Notes: a model not told the origin generated them from the letters alone. A stretch of 52,888 nucleotides of DNA from Acidobacteriota bacterium (GCA_003225315.1 QHZD01000038.1:1-52888), one strand, 5' to 3'. Numbered from the stretch's first letter, positions 16,803 through 26,805 are shown. Numbers and translations: made by a program.

Positions 16803-18212
16803 TCAGCTCTGTTGATCTTCCTGCTTCTTCGGTGCGCTGTTGTCCACCTTCACCTGCGCCTCCGGCTTCAGGGTGCGCAGCGCTTTGTAGCTGCCCACGA
16901 CGATCTCATCGCCTGCTTTCAATCCCTTGGTGATTTCAATATCGGTCACGCCGGCAATACCGGTCTCGACGGGCAGAAACACCGCCTTAGTTCCGTTGAC
17001 TACGAATACGCCCTGTACTTCATCCTTTTTGGGATCGCCTGGCGCCGGGGGTGGCGGCGCGGCCAGTGTCACGCTGGAACTGCTCTGTTTCTTTGCATTC
17101 TTTGCCGCTTCTTCCAAATCCTTGCGCGTCCGCACCGCCAGTGCCTGGATAGGAATCGCAACTACGTTCTTCTTTTCCGCCGTCTTGATCTTGGCGGTGG
17201 TCGACAAACCGGGCCGCAGATTCTCCGGGGGATTGGCCAGCGTCACGACGACTTTGAAATCCTTCGCTTCCTGCGTACTCGTCGTGGTCTGCGTGGTGGT
17301 GAGTCCGGAACTGCGCAGCACGGCTTGTGACCCGATCTCGGTTACTTTGCCCTTGAAAATCTTCCCAGGCACCGCGTCGATCGTCACGTCGGCTTCCTGA
17401 CCCATTTTTACGTTGACGATGTCCGTCTCGTCAACTTTCACTTCCGCCGTCACCACGGACATGTCCGAAAGCGTCATCAGGAAGCTGCCATTCGAATTCT
17501 GAATGCCGGGCACAACATAGTCGCCCACGCGCTCCGGCAAATAGCTCACGATCCCATTGATCGGAGAGGTGTACGTTGTCTTTTGCAAAACATCCTTCAA
17601 ACGCAACCCCACCGCCCGGCCCTGATTCACCTGCGACCGCGTCTGCTCCAATTGCGCCTTGAGGGACAGTACACGCGCGCGCGCCGATTCGACCGTAGCT
17701 GTTGCCGCATCATAGGCCGTTTTCCGTTGATCGAAATCCTGCTTGGGAATCAAGCCGTCCTTGTAAAGACCTTGTCCGCGGTCGTAATCCAGCTTGGCCC
17801 GCTCCAGATTTGCCTGTTGCGAGGTCAAGTCCGATTGCGCCGCCCTGTAGCTGGCTTCCGCAGCCTGCACTCCGGACTCCATCGAATTAACGGCCGCTGA
17901 CTGCGCTTGCACGTCCGCATTTGCCTGGACGTTTTCTTGCAGCAGCAACTTGTCGCCCTTCTTGACATGGTCGCCCTCTCTAACAAGGATCGCGGTGATC
18001 CTGCCGAATCCTTGGGCAGTCACGTTCGTATAGGTTGTCGGCTTGATCTCACCCGAGGCCGTCACCAACGACACCAGGCTCTCCTGGTTGGCCACTTTGG
18101 CCGTTTGTACGGTGACCACACCCTTGTGCGCCTGGTTCACGCTGAACAGCACAATTCCGCCCAGCACTACCACAGCGCCCGCGCCAATCGCTACTTTATG
18201 CCACGTCTTCAT
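16803..18212 (-). CDS. Periplasmic adaptor (HlyD/MacA-like membrane fusion protein)
   Basis: 469 residues. An N-terminal membrane anchor (about 7-25) is followed by a lipoyl/barrel half (IKPTTYTNVTAQGFGRITAILVREGDHVKKGDKLL), a long alpha-hairpin (about 95-210), the second lipoyl half (YTSPINGIVSYLPERVGDYV) and a beta-barrel. A Ser/Pro insert and a C-terminal membrane-proximal domain complete the MacA-like layout. AAGGGGA lies upstream of the ATG. Together with the ATPase it would drive tripartite export with a TolC-like channel, but a permease is missing here. Confidence 0.88.
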   Translation of the reverse strand: MKTWHKVAIGAGAVVVLGGIVLFSVNQAHKGVVTVQTAKVANQESLVSLVTASGEIKPTTYTNVTAQGFGRITAILVREGDHVKKGDKLLLQENVQANADVQAQSAAVNSMESGVQAAEASYRAAQSDLTSQQANLERAKLDYDRGQGLYKDGLIPKQDFDQRKTAYDAATATVESARARVLSLKAQLEQTRSQVNQGRAVGLRLKDVLQKTTYTSPINGIVSYLPERVGDYVVPGIQNSNGSFLMTLSDMSVVTAEVKVDETDIVNVKMGQEADVTIDAVPGKIFKGKVTEIGSQAVLRSSGLTTTQTTTSTQEAKDFKVVVTLANPPENLRPGLSTTAKIKTAEKKNVVAIPIQALAVRTRKDLEEAAKNAKKQSSSSVTLAAPPPPAPGDPKKDEVQGVFVVNGTKAVFLPVETGIAGVTDIEITKGLKAGDEIVVGSYKALRTLKPEAQVKVDNSAPKKQEDQQS

Positions 18213-18688
18213 GCGATTCCCCTTCGACTCACCACTCTATTCTCGCCAGTTCAAACGTCCGCCGCGGACTTCGCTTCAAGCGATGCTGAGAACGAACAAA
18301 CCGCAGGGGAACAGATGTCAGTCCGGCTGCCTCTACCCTACATACGCCCATCCGGGGCGAAATGTTTCGCGGGAGGGTTGCTCCACTTTAGCGGTTCGGG
18401 CTTCAAAGCAGGGGACTTACTGGAACCGGTGGCTCCATTGGGTCAGCCGCACCCTCCATGGAGGTGTAGCCAGCCCCTGAAGCCATTCTATGTTCAAAAC
18501 GCGAGAAAGGAAAGACTTCCCATACCGCCAGGGAACTCTCCCAGCAGCCGACCCACTTCATGAGACGCAAAGAGAAATGAAATGGTCAACCGAAGATAAA
18601 GGCTGCTCGGAGAACTGACCCCGTTTGCGATCTTCCTTTAATGATATACTGAGGGCCGTCGGCCGATTTTTTCGGTCGAACCGTCCGC
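18213..18688. other. Gene-free stretch between the adaptor gene and tRNA-Ser
   Basis: No supported gene. It contains a 12-bp perfect palindrome CCTCCATGGAGG at 18453-18464 and a -10-like TATACT at 18645-18650 that probably serves tRNA-Ser. A short inverted repeat (CGGCCGA with TCGGTCG, about 18660-18680) lies in the tRNA leader. Confidence 0.4.
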
Positions 18689-18782
<94 letters not shown>

Positions 18783-18837
18783 GATTCTGTATCTTGTTCT
18801 AACATCGAATCTTGGAGGTACACGCAACAGCGCGATT

Positions 18838-20130
18838 TCAATTGCTTCCGACGTAACTTGAAAAAATCTGCTGGCCATCTGCTGGCCTCACCGTCGAGAG
18901 GTGCAAAAGACCGTTGGGAGTTGAGCATTCGGATGCTGTCGTCGCTGGTTGCCCATCGTCAAATCTCAACTCCAGTTGTTGGCGATCTCCCTTCGCCTTT
19001 CTTAATTCTTCGATCTGGGCCTGCATCCTTTCGACGGCTTCCACCATGGTTCGATCAAAGACTTTGATGTAATGTTCCTTGGTAACGTGTGGTTTTGAGT
19101 GGCGCAAGATGCGTTGCACCACCTTATCCGGAGCTCCCATCGCATACAAGTTCGAGGCGAGTCCTCGGCGGAACGCGTGCCATCCGTACCACGGCAGATG
19201 AATAGCCTTAAGAGTTAGCCGAATCACCCGCCGCCCGACTTTATCCGCGTTGATCGGAAGCCTGTTACCGGAGTGAAAAACGACACCGGTTTCCGGATTA
19301 CCTACGGACCTGCGGTATTCGTCTAAGATTTCGGCCAAAGCCGGAATTACCGGTACGGAATTGCGGCTGGCACGCGTCTTCGGAGGGTTGACCACAGATC
19401 TCCAAATCGAACGGTTGATCGTCAATTCGGCGCCAGTGTAATCGGTCCACTCGAGTCCACGCAGCTCACCTAGGCGTAACCCGACAAAGGCCGCGGTCGC
19501 CACCAGACTCTTTGCGAGGAGCGGGAGCCGATCGAGCATTTGGAGAACTTGGCTGAGATCGTAGGCATGCGTCTCTCCCGGTTCTCTGGCATCCCAGGGG
19601 ATCAAGACGCCATCAACTGGATTTGCCCCATCGAACGCTCCGTCATTTTTGGCGAAGGTGAAGATGGTGCTGAGCACTGACTTGATGTGTTGCAACGTGG
19701 TTTTCGTAAGATCCCGCTCTTTCGCGATCGCGCGTAACATTCGGCTGGCGTCCACGGTGCGGAATTCTCGCAAACGAAGCTCCCCGACACGATTGCGGAG
19801 GTAATTGATCCAGATTTCCTCATGCCCCTTGCTGGTGCTCGCTCGACGCTCTTCCTTGGTCCAAGGCAAGTAAGCTCCCTCGACAAAGGCGGTTAACGTG
19901 ATCCTTGAATTTGCACTGAGCCTATCGCGATTGACGGTTTGCATGAAGGATTCCCGACACTGCTCGACTTCAAAAATATTGGAGAAGTCATTCGAGCGGC
20001 CGAGATACTTGGAGACGCGCTTAAGCTCGCTGGATCCGTCGGCTTGCGAGATTCGCTGGCGGTATTGCACGTACCAGGCGCCGTGGTCTTCGTATAGATA
20101 GCCCTTTTGATAATGGAAATTTACTTTCAT
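18838..20130 (-). CDS. Tyrosine-type site-specific integrase
   Basis: 430 residues from the ATG at 20130, with GGGGGCTAG just upstream; a GTG 36 bases earlier overlaps a palindrome and is less likely. An N-terminal Arm/SAM-like region is followed by the catalytic domain. The first Arg is in FVGLRLGELRGLEW, the HxxR box is WHAFRRGLAS, and the nucleophile Tyr is in HVTKEHYIKV after LRHSK. The C-terminus has a helix with a coiled-coil look and an extra 50-residue tail. It reads toward tRNA-Ser, ending 55 bases from it, and should catalyse integration and excision between the two att copies. Confidence 0.92.
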   Translation of the reverse strand: MKVNFHYQKGYLYEDHGAWYVQYRQRISQADGSSELKRVSKYLGRSNDFSNIFEVEQCRESFMQTVNRDRLSANSRITLTAFVEGAYLPWTKEERRASTSKGHEEIWINYLRNRVGELRLREFRTVDASRMLRAIAKERDLTKTTLQHIKSVLSTIFTFAKNDGAFDGANPVDGVLIPWDAREPGETHAYDLSQVLQMLDRLPLLAKSLVATAAFVGLRLGELRGLEWTDYTGAELTINRSIWRSVVNPPKTRASRNSVPVIPALAEILDEYRRSVGNPETGVVFHSGNRLPINADKVGRRVIRLTLKAIHLPWYGWHAFRRGLASNLYAMGAPDKVVQRILRHSKPHVTKEHYIKVFDRTMVEAVERMQAQIEELRKAKGDRQQLELRFDDGQPATTASECSTPNGLLHLSTVRPADGQQIFSSYVGSN

Positions 20131-20144
20131 GGCTAGCCCCCATC

Positions 20145-20160
20145 TGCGGCTTAAGCCGCA
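20145..20160. promoter_or_regulatory. 16-bp perfect palindrome before the integrase gene
   Basis: TGCGGCTTAAGCCGCA is its own reverse complement. It lies 15 bases upstream of the integrase start, so it overlaps the leader or promoter. It is a candidate binding site for a dimeric repressor or an excisionase-like factor; the binder is unknown. Confidence 0.45.
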
Positions 20161-20250
20161 CACCAATCATTTGTTGGTAGTAACGGCGGATAGTCAAAAA
20201 TCCTGGCCTGGCGGTTTTGTTTGGATCAGGCTACGGGCGGAAGGCTTAAG

Positions 20251-20499
20251 TCAAATTGGCGCCACAATCGTGTCCATAATGAATGCTTGAACTCCGCCAT
20301 CCCAACCGACATTCACGAATCCAACAAGAACCTCCTCGACGTTCGCGCACACCCATCCCAGGCTGTACCGGTTCACGTGAGCCCACCAGTCATCATTGAG
20401 AATCGGTCGCTCAAAAGCTTGGGCATGCAAGGCGTTCAGCGCCTCATTGCTGAACTGACCGCGCCAGGAGTATGAAACCGGCAGAAGCATAGTCGACAT
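20251..20499 (-). pseudogene. GNAT N-acetyltransferase, C-terminally truncated remnant
   Basis: 82 residues matching the first half of a GNAT protein: ALNALHAQAFERPILNDDWW, then SLGWVCANVEEVLVGFVNVGWDGGVQAFIMDTIVAP. The frame then stops where the acetyl-CoA-binding R/Q-x2-G-x-G/A loop should follow. Without motif A it cannot bind acetyl-CoA. It lies between the integrase and the efflux operon within the island and is probably a leftover from an earlier rearrangement. The 20500-20743 sequence beyond it shows no gene and no remaining GNAT half that I can see. Confidence 0.6.
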
Positions 20500-20743
20500 C
20501 TTAAGTTAAGGCGCCGACGCGTACCAATCCAGCAAGCCTGCCAATACAACGAGGGAAAAGATTAACGTTTCGGGGTGTTTGTGGCGCCTGCGTGATATCA
20601 GGGGCAGTGGGACTGGCGCCCGAATATTGATCCATCACAACGCCACGTTTCGGCGGTTGCTGGCTCAAGACAATTCCGTCTGAGAACCAACAAATCGGGT
20701 TTTAGCAACCTGGTTCTAACGGGTGATCGGATTAAGAATGGCC

Positions 20744-20759
20744 CACTGTCGTGACAGTG
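20744..20759. terminator. Inverted repeat after the efflux operon
   Basis: CACTGTC (20744-20750) and GACAGTG (20753-20759) are perfectly inverted with a two-base centre, 22 bases past the channel gene stop on the minus strand. There is no T run, so it may be a weak terminator or a binding site. Confidence 0.3.
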
Positions 20760-20781
20760 ATCGACTTCGTGGTTTGAAACT

Positions 20782-22173
20782 TTATCCGGGCACTCCGCCC
20801 AAAGCCTTATACACGGCGATGACGGCGACGTACACGTCTCGTTCGCTTTGCGCGACGGCATCCTCAGCTTGCAGCTGAGTTCGCTCGGCATCCAGCAGCG
20901 AAAGAAAATCAATCACGCCCTCGCGATAACGAAGCCGCGCAATGTCTGCCGCGCGCTTGCTCTCGCGCGCCTGGTCGTTCAGTTTGATCAGCCGGGCTTG
21001 CTCAGTGTGATAGCTCGCAAAAGAACTTTCTGTTTCTTCGAGTGCCCGCAGAACGGTTTCTTCATATGTCGCTAGAGCTTCATCCGTTACCGCGCTGGAC
21101 CCGTGAACTCGAGCGCGCGCACGTCCCAAATCAAACGCCGACCAGGACAGCCCTGGAGTTACCGAGTACGCTTTGGAATCGCCGGTAAAGAAGGTGGTGC
21201 CCCTGCCGGCAAGGAAGCCCACAAAACCGGAGACGCTGACTTGCGGAAACAGGCCCGCGGAAGCAACTCCTTGACGTTCCGTTGCCGCAGCGAGTCTACG
21301 TTCCGCCGCGCGTACGTCGGGCCGGCGCTTCAGCAATTCGCCGGGATCGCCGATGGGCAGAACCTTTGCGATCGCCGGATAATCACGCGGAGTTAAATCT
21401 GCGTTGAGTTCCCCGGGCCGCGTTCCAGTCAGCACGGCCATGTGATATTGCGCGCGAGTAATTTCAAATTCGATGGATGGAATGCTGGCCTCAATTGCAG
21501 CCACGCGAGCCGCGGCGCTTGCTACGTCCTGTTCCTCGCCGACGCCCGCATCTCTGCGAAGCTGTGTGAGCCGCAACGTCTCGCGCTGGTTCGTAAGGCT
21601 TCGCTCAGCAACCGCAAGTTGCCACTGCGCGCCCCGCAATTCGAAATAATTGCGCGCCAGCTCGGCAACGACGCTCACTTGCACGTCTCGAAGATCGGCT
21701 TCCGCCGCTTGATTGTTGGCTTGAGCCGCGGCCACGTTGTGTCGCACTCTGCCAAAAAGATCCGCTTCCCAAAAGGCGTCAAATCCCGAACGGAACGTGT
21801 TAACCACTTGCCGCTGATCTCCAAAACCGGGAATCTGCTCCTTGGTGTATTGATAGGACCCGTCCACCGTTACCGTGGGCACGCGATCCAATTTCCGCTC
21901 ATCGAAGACGGCGCGAGATTCCGCGAGCCGGGCCCGCGCGATGCGAATGGTATTGTTCGCGGTGAGGGCGCGATCCATAAGGGTATCGAGCACGGGATCC
22001 TCAAACTGACCCCACCAGCGCGCGTCCAGTGGCGCCTCCGAGAGAAGATTCCCATCCACTCCACGGAATTTCACAGCCGCAGGTTGTGGCGCCTTGTAAT
22101 GCGGCCCGAGGGAGCAGCCTGCGAGGAGAGTGCTCGAAGTTAAGAGTGCGCCAATCCTAAATTGCGTTGGCAT
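20782..22173 (-). CDS. RND efflux outer-membrane lipoprotein (NodT/OprM type)
   Basis: 463 residues with a lipoprotein signal (LLAGC lipobox, Cys at about 19) and the family opening GPHYKAPQP. Two repeated outer-membrane efflux domains follow (about 60-250 and 270-455), with typical phrases WELDLFG-like WEADLFGRVR, DVQVSVVAELARNYF, LLKRRPDVRAAERRLAAATE and RYREGVIDFLSLLDAERT. It is the trimeric TolC-like channel of the tripartite pump. It starts three bases after the RND gene stop, forming the last gene of the operon. Confidence 0.93.
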   Translation of the reverse strand: MPTQFRIGALLTSSTLLAGCSLGPHYKAPQPAAVKFRGVDGNLLSEAPLDARWWGQFEDPVLDTLMDRALTANNTIRIARARLAESRAVFDERKLDRVPTVTVDGSYQYTKEQIPGFGDQRQVVNTFRSGFDAFWEADLFGRVRHNVAAAQANNQAAEADLRDVQVSVVAELARNYFELRGAQWQLAVAERSLTNQRETLRLTQLRRDAGVGEEQDVASAAARVAAIEASIPSIEFEITRAQYHMAVLTGTRPGELNADLTPRDYPAIAKVLPIGDPGELLKRRPDVRAAERRLAAATERQGVASAGLFPQVSVSGFVGFLAGRGTTFFTGDSKAYSVTPGLSWSAFDLGRARARVHGSSAVTDEALATYEETVLRALEETESSFASYHTEQARLIKLNDQARESKRAADIARLRYREGVIDFLSLLDAERTQLQAEDAVAQSERDVYVAVIAVYKALGGVPG

Positions 22174-22176
22174 GTC

Positions 22177-25100
22177 TTAAGCCCCCGCCGAACTGGCGGA
22201 AGAAAGTTGCGAACCCACGATCGCTTTTTTCTCTTCGCACGCCTCTACCAGTTTCCGCACGACCACGTAAAACACAGGAGTCAACACCAGACCGAATGCC
22301 GTAACGCCGAGCATGCCGAAAAAAACGGCAATCCCAATCGCCTGTCGCATCTCCGAACCGGCTCCCGAAGAAAGCATCAGGGGAATCACGCCCATCGTGA
22401 AGGCGAGGGACGTCATCAAAATAGGACGCAAACGCAGGCGGCAAGCTTCAAGAACCGCCTCCACGCGGTTAAGGCCCTCCTTCTGTTTTTCGCGGGCAAA
22501 CTCCACAATCAGAATTGCGTTCTTGCAGGCCAGGCCGACAAGCACGATCAAGCTGATCTGGGTGAAGACGTTGTTGTCGCCGCGCAGCAGCCAGACACCC
22601 GCGATCGCGGAAAACAGCGTCATCGGAACAATCAAAATAACGACTAGCGGAAGCGACCAGCTTTCATACTGGGCTGCGAGAACTAAGTAAACGAGGAAAA
22701 CGGAAAGCGGAAAAATGTAGACCATCGTATTTCCGGCAAGAATTTTTTGGTAAGTGAGTTCCGTCCATTCGAACTTCATGCCGTTTGGCAATTGCGAGTC
22801 CAAAAGCTCACTCATCGCCGCTTCCGACTGCCCCGAGCTGTAGCCCGGCGCGGGAGCCCCGTTGATTTCGGCGGCGGGGAAGCCGTTGTAATGCATCACG
22901 CGGTCGGGCCCGTATGTCGGCTTGACACTGACCACGGCGCCGAGAGGAATCATCTGCCCAGCGGCATTTCTGGTTTTTAGCTGAACGATGTCCTCCGGAT
23001 GCAATCGGTACGGCGATTCCGCCTGGACATTTACTTGGTATGTACGCCCAAAACGGTTGAAGTCGTTCACGTACAGCGACCCCAGATACACCTGCATGGT
23101 TTCGAAAACATTATTCAGATCGATTCCATACGTCTTCGCTTTTTCGCGATCCACGTGGGAATTGATTTGAGGCACGTTAACGTCGAAACTGGAAAACAAT
23201 CCGGCAAGTGCCGGCGTTTGATTGCCCTTTTGCAACGCGGATTTGGTCTCGCCGTAGAGCGATTCAAGCCCAGAGCCGCCGCGATCCTCGATGTAGAGTT
23301 TGAATCCTCCAACTGTCCCAAGGCCCTGCACGGGCGGCGGAGGGAAAATGGCGATAAACGCCTCTTGTATCGAGCCAAACTCCTGATTGAGATCGGCTGC
23401 GATCGGGTTTGCGGACAACGCCTTTGATTTGCGTTCTTCAGACGGCTTTAGCGTGACAAAAACGATTCCCGAATTCGGGCTGTTCGTAAACCCGTTGATG
23501 GAAAGGCCCGGGAACGCGACGGAGCTTTCGACGCCCGGATGTTTCAGAGCGATATTCGACATCTTTCGGATGACGTCTTCCGTTCGATCTAAAGTGGCGC
23601 CGTTGGGCAATTGTGCGAACGAAACGAGATATCCCTTGTCTTGAGTCGGCACAAACCCCGTCGGCACTTTCGAAAACCCTATGCCAGTAACGGCGATGAG
23701 CACGCCGTAGATTACGAGCGCAATGGCACTCGCTCGCACCGTGTGTGTGACGAATTTTCCGTAGCCCGTCGATGCTCGCCCAAAAAAGCGATTGAATATC
23801 CTGAAAAACCAGCCAAATGCAAAATCAATGACGCGCGTTAGCCGGTCTTTTGGCGCACCGTGCGGCTTGAGTAGCAGAGCGGCTAGCGCGGGACTCAGCG
23901 TGAGTGAGTTAAACGCCGAAATGACCGTCGAGATCGCAATCGTCAGCGCAAATTGCTTGTAGAACTGGCCCGAAAGCCCAACGATAAACGCCGTCGGTAT
24001 GAACACGGCGGACAACACCAGGGCGATTGCAATGATCGGGCCGCTAACTTCTTCCATCGCGCGCTCCGTCGCTTCCACAGGCTTCAGTCCAAGTGCAATG
24101 TTGCGCTCGACGTTCTCTACAACAACGATGGCGTCGTCCACCACGATGCCGATCGCCAGCACCAGCCCAAACAGCGAAAGTGTATTCAGCGAAAACCCGA
24201 GCGCCAGCATCACCGAGAACGTGCCGACGAGCGACACGGGCAGCGCGAGAAGCGGAATAATGGACGCCCGCCACGTCTGCAGGAAAACCAAGACCACAAT
24301 CACCACAAGAATCAGCGCTTCCACAAACGTGTGCCCGACGGCCTGAATCGACTCGCGCACAAACACCGTCGGGTCGTAAACGATGCTGTAGTCAACGCCA
24401 TCGGGAAAACTCTTCTTCAAGCGCTCCATTGTTTCCCGGACCTGGCGCGACGTCTCCAGAGCGTTCGAACCGGGCCGCTGAGAAATCGGAATAGCCGCCG
24501 CCGGCTTATTGTCGAGAAGACTTCGCAGGGCGTAAGTGCTTGAGCCGAGCTCGACCGGGCCAACGTCGCGAACACGCGTGATTTGCCCGTCTTTTGCAGC
24601 TCGAACGATGATGTTGCCAAACTCTTCCTCGGTTGTGAGACGGCCCTGTGTGTTCACGAGCAACTGAAACGCAGTGCTGCCCGTATTTGTGGGAGGTGCG
24701 CCGAGCACACCTGCGGCAACCTGAACGTTTTGCTCGCGAATCGCTTGTACAACGTCCGTGGCGGTCAGGTTGTGGGCCGCCAACTGGTTCGGATTCAGCC
24801 AGACCCGCATGCTGAAATCGCCGGCGCCAAAAACTTGCACATTTCCAACGCCGGGAATGCGGTTCAACTCATCCTTGACCTGCAGAATCGCAAGATTCGC
24901 CAGATACAACATGTTGTAGCGGTTGCCAGGAGATTCGAGGTGCACAACCATCAGCAAGTCCGGAGAAGTTTTTTCTGTTGTCACGCCGATCCGCTGCACA
25001 TCTTGCGGCAAGCGGGGAAGCGCCTGCGATACTCGGTTCTGAACTTGTACTTGCGCCTTGTCGAGATCCGTGCCGAGGCCAAACGTAATCGTCAGCGTCA

Positions 25101-25368
25101 TCACGCCGTCCGCCGTCGCCTGCGAAAACATGTACAGCATGCCTTCGACGCCATTGATCTGCTGTTCGAGCGGCGATGCGACCGTATCGGCAATCACGGT
25201 CGGATTCGCGCCGGGATACGTCGTGCGCACCACCACCGTGGGCGGAACTACTTCGGGGTACTCGCTCAGCGGCAGCCGGAAATACGCCAGCGCACCGATC
25301 ACGAAGATCACGATGGAACTAACCGCGGCAAAAATTGGGCGTTCAATAAAAAAGTTTGAAATCTTCAC
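22177..25368 (-). CDS. RND efflux inner-membrane pump (AcrB/MexB family)
   Basis: 1063 residues from a GTG at 25368 with GAGGAA about six bases upstream. It starts MKISNFFIERPIFAAVSSIV and shows the HAE1 family features. These are the first helix, the porter domain (TYPGANPTVIADTVASPLEQQINGVE), the proton-relay helix with the Asp pair in GIVVDDAIVVVENVERN, and the C-terminal half with GLACKNAILIVEFAREKQ. A trimeric drug/proton antiporter is expected. Length and motifs look intact. It lies 32 bases after the adaptor gene. Confidence 0.95.
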   Translation of the reverse strand: MKISNFFIERPIFAAVSSIVIFVIGALAYFRLPLSEYPEVVPPTVVVRTTYPGANPTVIADTVASPLEQQINGVEGMLYMFSQATADGVMTLTITFGLGTDLDKAQVQVQNRVSQALPRLPQDVQRIGVTTEKTSPDLLMVVHLESPGNRYNMLYLANLAILQVKDELNRIPGVGNVQVFGAGDFSMRVWLNPNQLAAHNLTATDVVQAIREQNVQVAAGVLGAPPTNTGSTAFQLLVNTQGRLTTEEEFGNIIVRAAKDGQITRVRDVGPVELGSSTYALRSLLDNKPAAAIPISQRPGSNALETSRQVRETMERLKKSFPDGVDYSIVYDPTVFVRESIQAVGHTFVEALILVVIVVLVFLQTWRASIIPLLALPVSLVGTFSVMLALGFSLNTLSLFGLVLAIGIVVDDAIVVVENVERNIALGLKPVEATERAMEEVSGPIIAIALVLSAVFIPTAFIVGLSGQFYKQFALTIAISTVISAFNSLTLSPALAALLLKPHGAPKDRLTRVIDFAFGWFFRIFNRFFGRASTGYGKFVTHTVRASAIALVIYGVLIAVTGIGFSKVPTGFVPTQDKGYLVSFAQLPNGATLDRTEDVIRKMSNIALKHPGVESSVAFPGLSINGFTNSPNSGIVFVTLKPSEERKSKALSANPIAADLNQEFGSIQEAFIAIFPPPPVQGLGTVGGFKLYIEDRGGSGLESLYGETKSALQKGNQTPALAGLFSSFDVNVPQINSHVDREKAKTYGIDLNNVFETMQVYLGSLYVNDFNRFGRTYQVNVQAESPYRLHPEDIVQLKTRNAAGQMIPLGAVVSVKPTYGPDRVMHYNGFPAAEINGAPAPGYSSGQSEAAMSELLDSQLPNGMKFEWTELTYQKILAGNTMVYIFPLSVFLVYLVLAAQYESWSLPLVVILIVPMTLFSAIAGVWLLRGDNNVFTQISLIVLVGLACKNAILIVEFAREKQKEGLNRVEAVLEACRLRLRPILMTSLAFTMGVIPLMLSSGAGSEMRQAIGIAVFFGMLGVTAFGLVLTPVFYVVVRKLVEACEEKKAIVGSQLSSASSAGA

Positions 25369-25400
25369 AGGAGATTCCTCTTGTTGTCAGGCTCTGTTTT

Positions 25401-26708
25401 CTATTCCCGGCGGCTGGACGGGTTTGAAGAATTGCGAACGATGGAGGCAGTGGTTTTGCTCTCAGCGGAATCTCTGCCGGATGTGGAACCGTTGCTCGTA
25501 CTCGTTATGGAGACGCGAACCGGCGTCACAACCGCGCCCGGCCGCGCGCGTTGTAAACCGTTGACGACGATCGAATCTCCTGGCTGCAATCCTTCTCGAA
25601 CCACGCGCAGCCCCTCCGTCATCGGCCCCAGTTTCACGGCGCGATACTCCAGCTTGTTGTCCTTCCCAAGTGCCAGCACATACTTCTGGTTCAAGTCCGT
25701 AACAATGGCTTCGTCTTTGGCAAGGCAGCCGGCATACTTGCCCGAGCCTTGCAATTTGAGTCGCGCAAACAATCCCGGCGTCAGAACAAGATTCTTGTTC
25801 GGGAAAGTTCCGCGGACGCGAATCGTGCCCGTCGAAGTGCTCACTTGGTTGTCCACGAAGTTCACGCGGCCCGAGTGCGGAAAATCCGTTTCATCGGCCA
25901 ATCCAAGAAACACGGCGTTCCTCAGTTCGCGGGAACTGCTGGATTGTGTTTGCGCTAGCCTCGAATATTTCAAATAGGTTTGCTCATCAACATCGAAGAA
26001 GGCGTAAATTGGGTCGAGAGAAACGACGGTCGTCAGTGGTTTGACCTGAGCTGCTCCACTCTCCACCAGATTCCCCGCGGTGATCTCCGCCCGGCTTACG
26101 CGGCCTGCAATGGGAGCTGTAACGCGCGTGAACTCCAAATTGAGTTCCGCGCCTCGAAGCGCCGCAGCCGTGGATGCAATTCGCGCTTCGGTTTCGTTCC
26201 GCACCGCCGCTCGGCGATCGTATTCCTCAGCGGACATCCCGTCATTATTGTGAAGGCGCTCGGCCCGCTCGAAATCGCTCTGCGCTCTAGCGAGTTGCGC
26301 TTTCGCCTGCGCCAAGTCTCCCTTTAAGCGGTCCACTTCCGCCTGAAACGGCCGCGGATCAATTTGGAATAGAAGGTCGCCCTGCCGAACGATCGCTCCT
26401 TCTTGGAAATGCACACTTTGCAAATAACCTGAAACCCGCGGACGAACCTCCACCGTCGTGACCGCTTCCAGGCGTCCGGTAAACACGTCGATATCCCCCA
26501 ATTGCTTGCATATAACTTCCGCAACGCTAACTTGCGGCGGAGCTGGCGCGGCCTGCTTGGCTTCCCCCGAGCATCCTGCCGCTATCCCGGCTAGGATCAA
26601 AACGGCCATAGCAAACGAAGCCGCTCGAAGCGTTGCAGCGTGCCTCTTGCTGCCATCTTCTTCTTCTTTCGACTGGGAATTCTTGTAATCCCTGTAATCG
26701 AAACCCAT
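25401..26708 (-). CDS. RND efflux periplasmic adaptor (AcrA/MexA family)
   Basis: About 435 residues from the ATG at 26708, which has GGGGA seven bases upstream. An ATG six bases earlier is possible, while the long frame reaching 27014 would cover the divergent regulator and is rejected. A membrane/lipoprotein signal ends near LAGIAAGCSG. It is followed by the lipoyl half VEVRPRVSGYLQSVHFQEGAIVRQGDLLF, alpha-hairpin (DLAQAKAQLARAQSDFERAERL), second lipoyl half and barrel domains. The C-terminal Ser/Thr tail is low complexity. First gene of the tripartite pump operon. Confidence 0.92.
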   Translation of the reverse strand: MGFDYRDYKNSQSKEEEDGSKRHAATLRAASFAMAVLILAGIAAGCSGEAKQAAPAPPQVSVAEVICKQLGDIDVFTGRLEAVTTVEVRPRVSGYLQSVHFQEGAIVRQGDLLFQIDPRPFQAEVDRLKGDLAQAKAQLARAQSDFERAERLHNNDGMSAEEYDRRAAVRNETEARIASTAAALRGAELNLEFTRVTAPIAGRVSRAEITAGNLVESGAAQVKPLTTVVSLDPIYAFFDVDEQTYLKYSRLAQTQSSSSRELRNAVFLGLADETDFPHSGRVNFVDNQVSTSTGTIRVRGTFPNKNLVLTPGLFARLKLQGSGKYAGCLAKDEAIVTDLNQKYVLALGKDNKLEYRAVKLGPMTEGLRVVREGLQPGDSIVVNGLQRARPGAVVTPVRVSITSTSNGSTSGRDSAESKTTASIVRNSSNPSSRRE

Positions 26709-26805
26709 TTGCATTTCCCCGGAACCTGGTTGGTCCTTTCTGCTCGCCTCTGCTGGGGCGTGCCGTATAGATGTATCCTTGCAGCTCGCGGTTATATCCA
26801 AATAC

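Noticed and set aside
17907-18563. Plus-strand frame of 218 codons
   Set aside because: Mostly antisense to the periplasmic adaptor gene; the part beyond it has no domain-like pattern or ribosome site.
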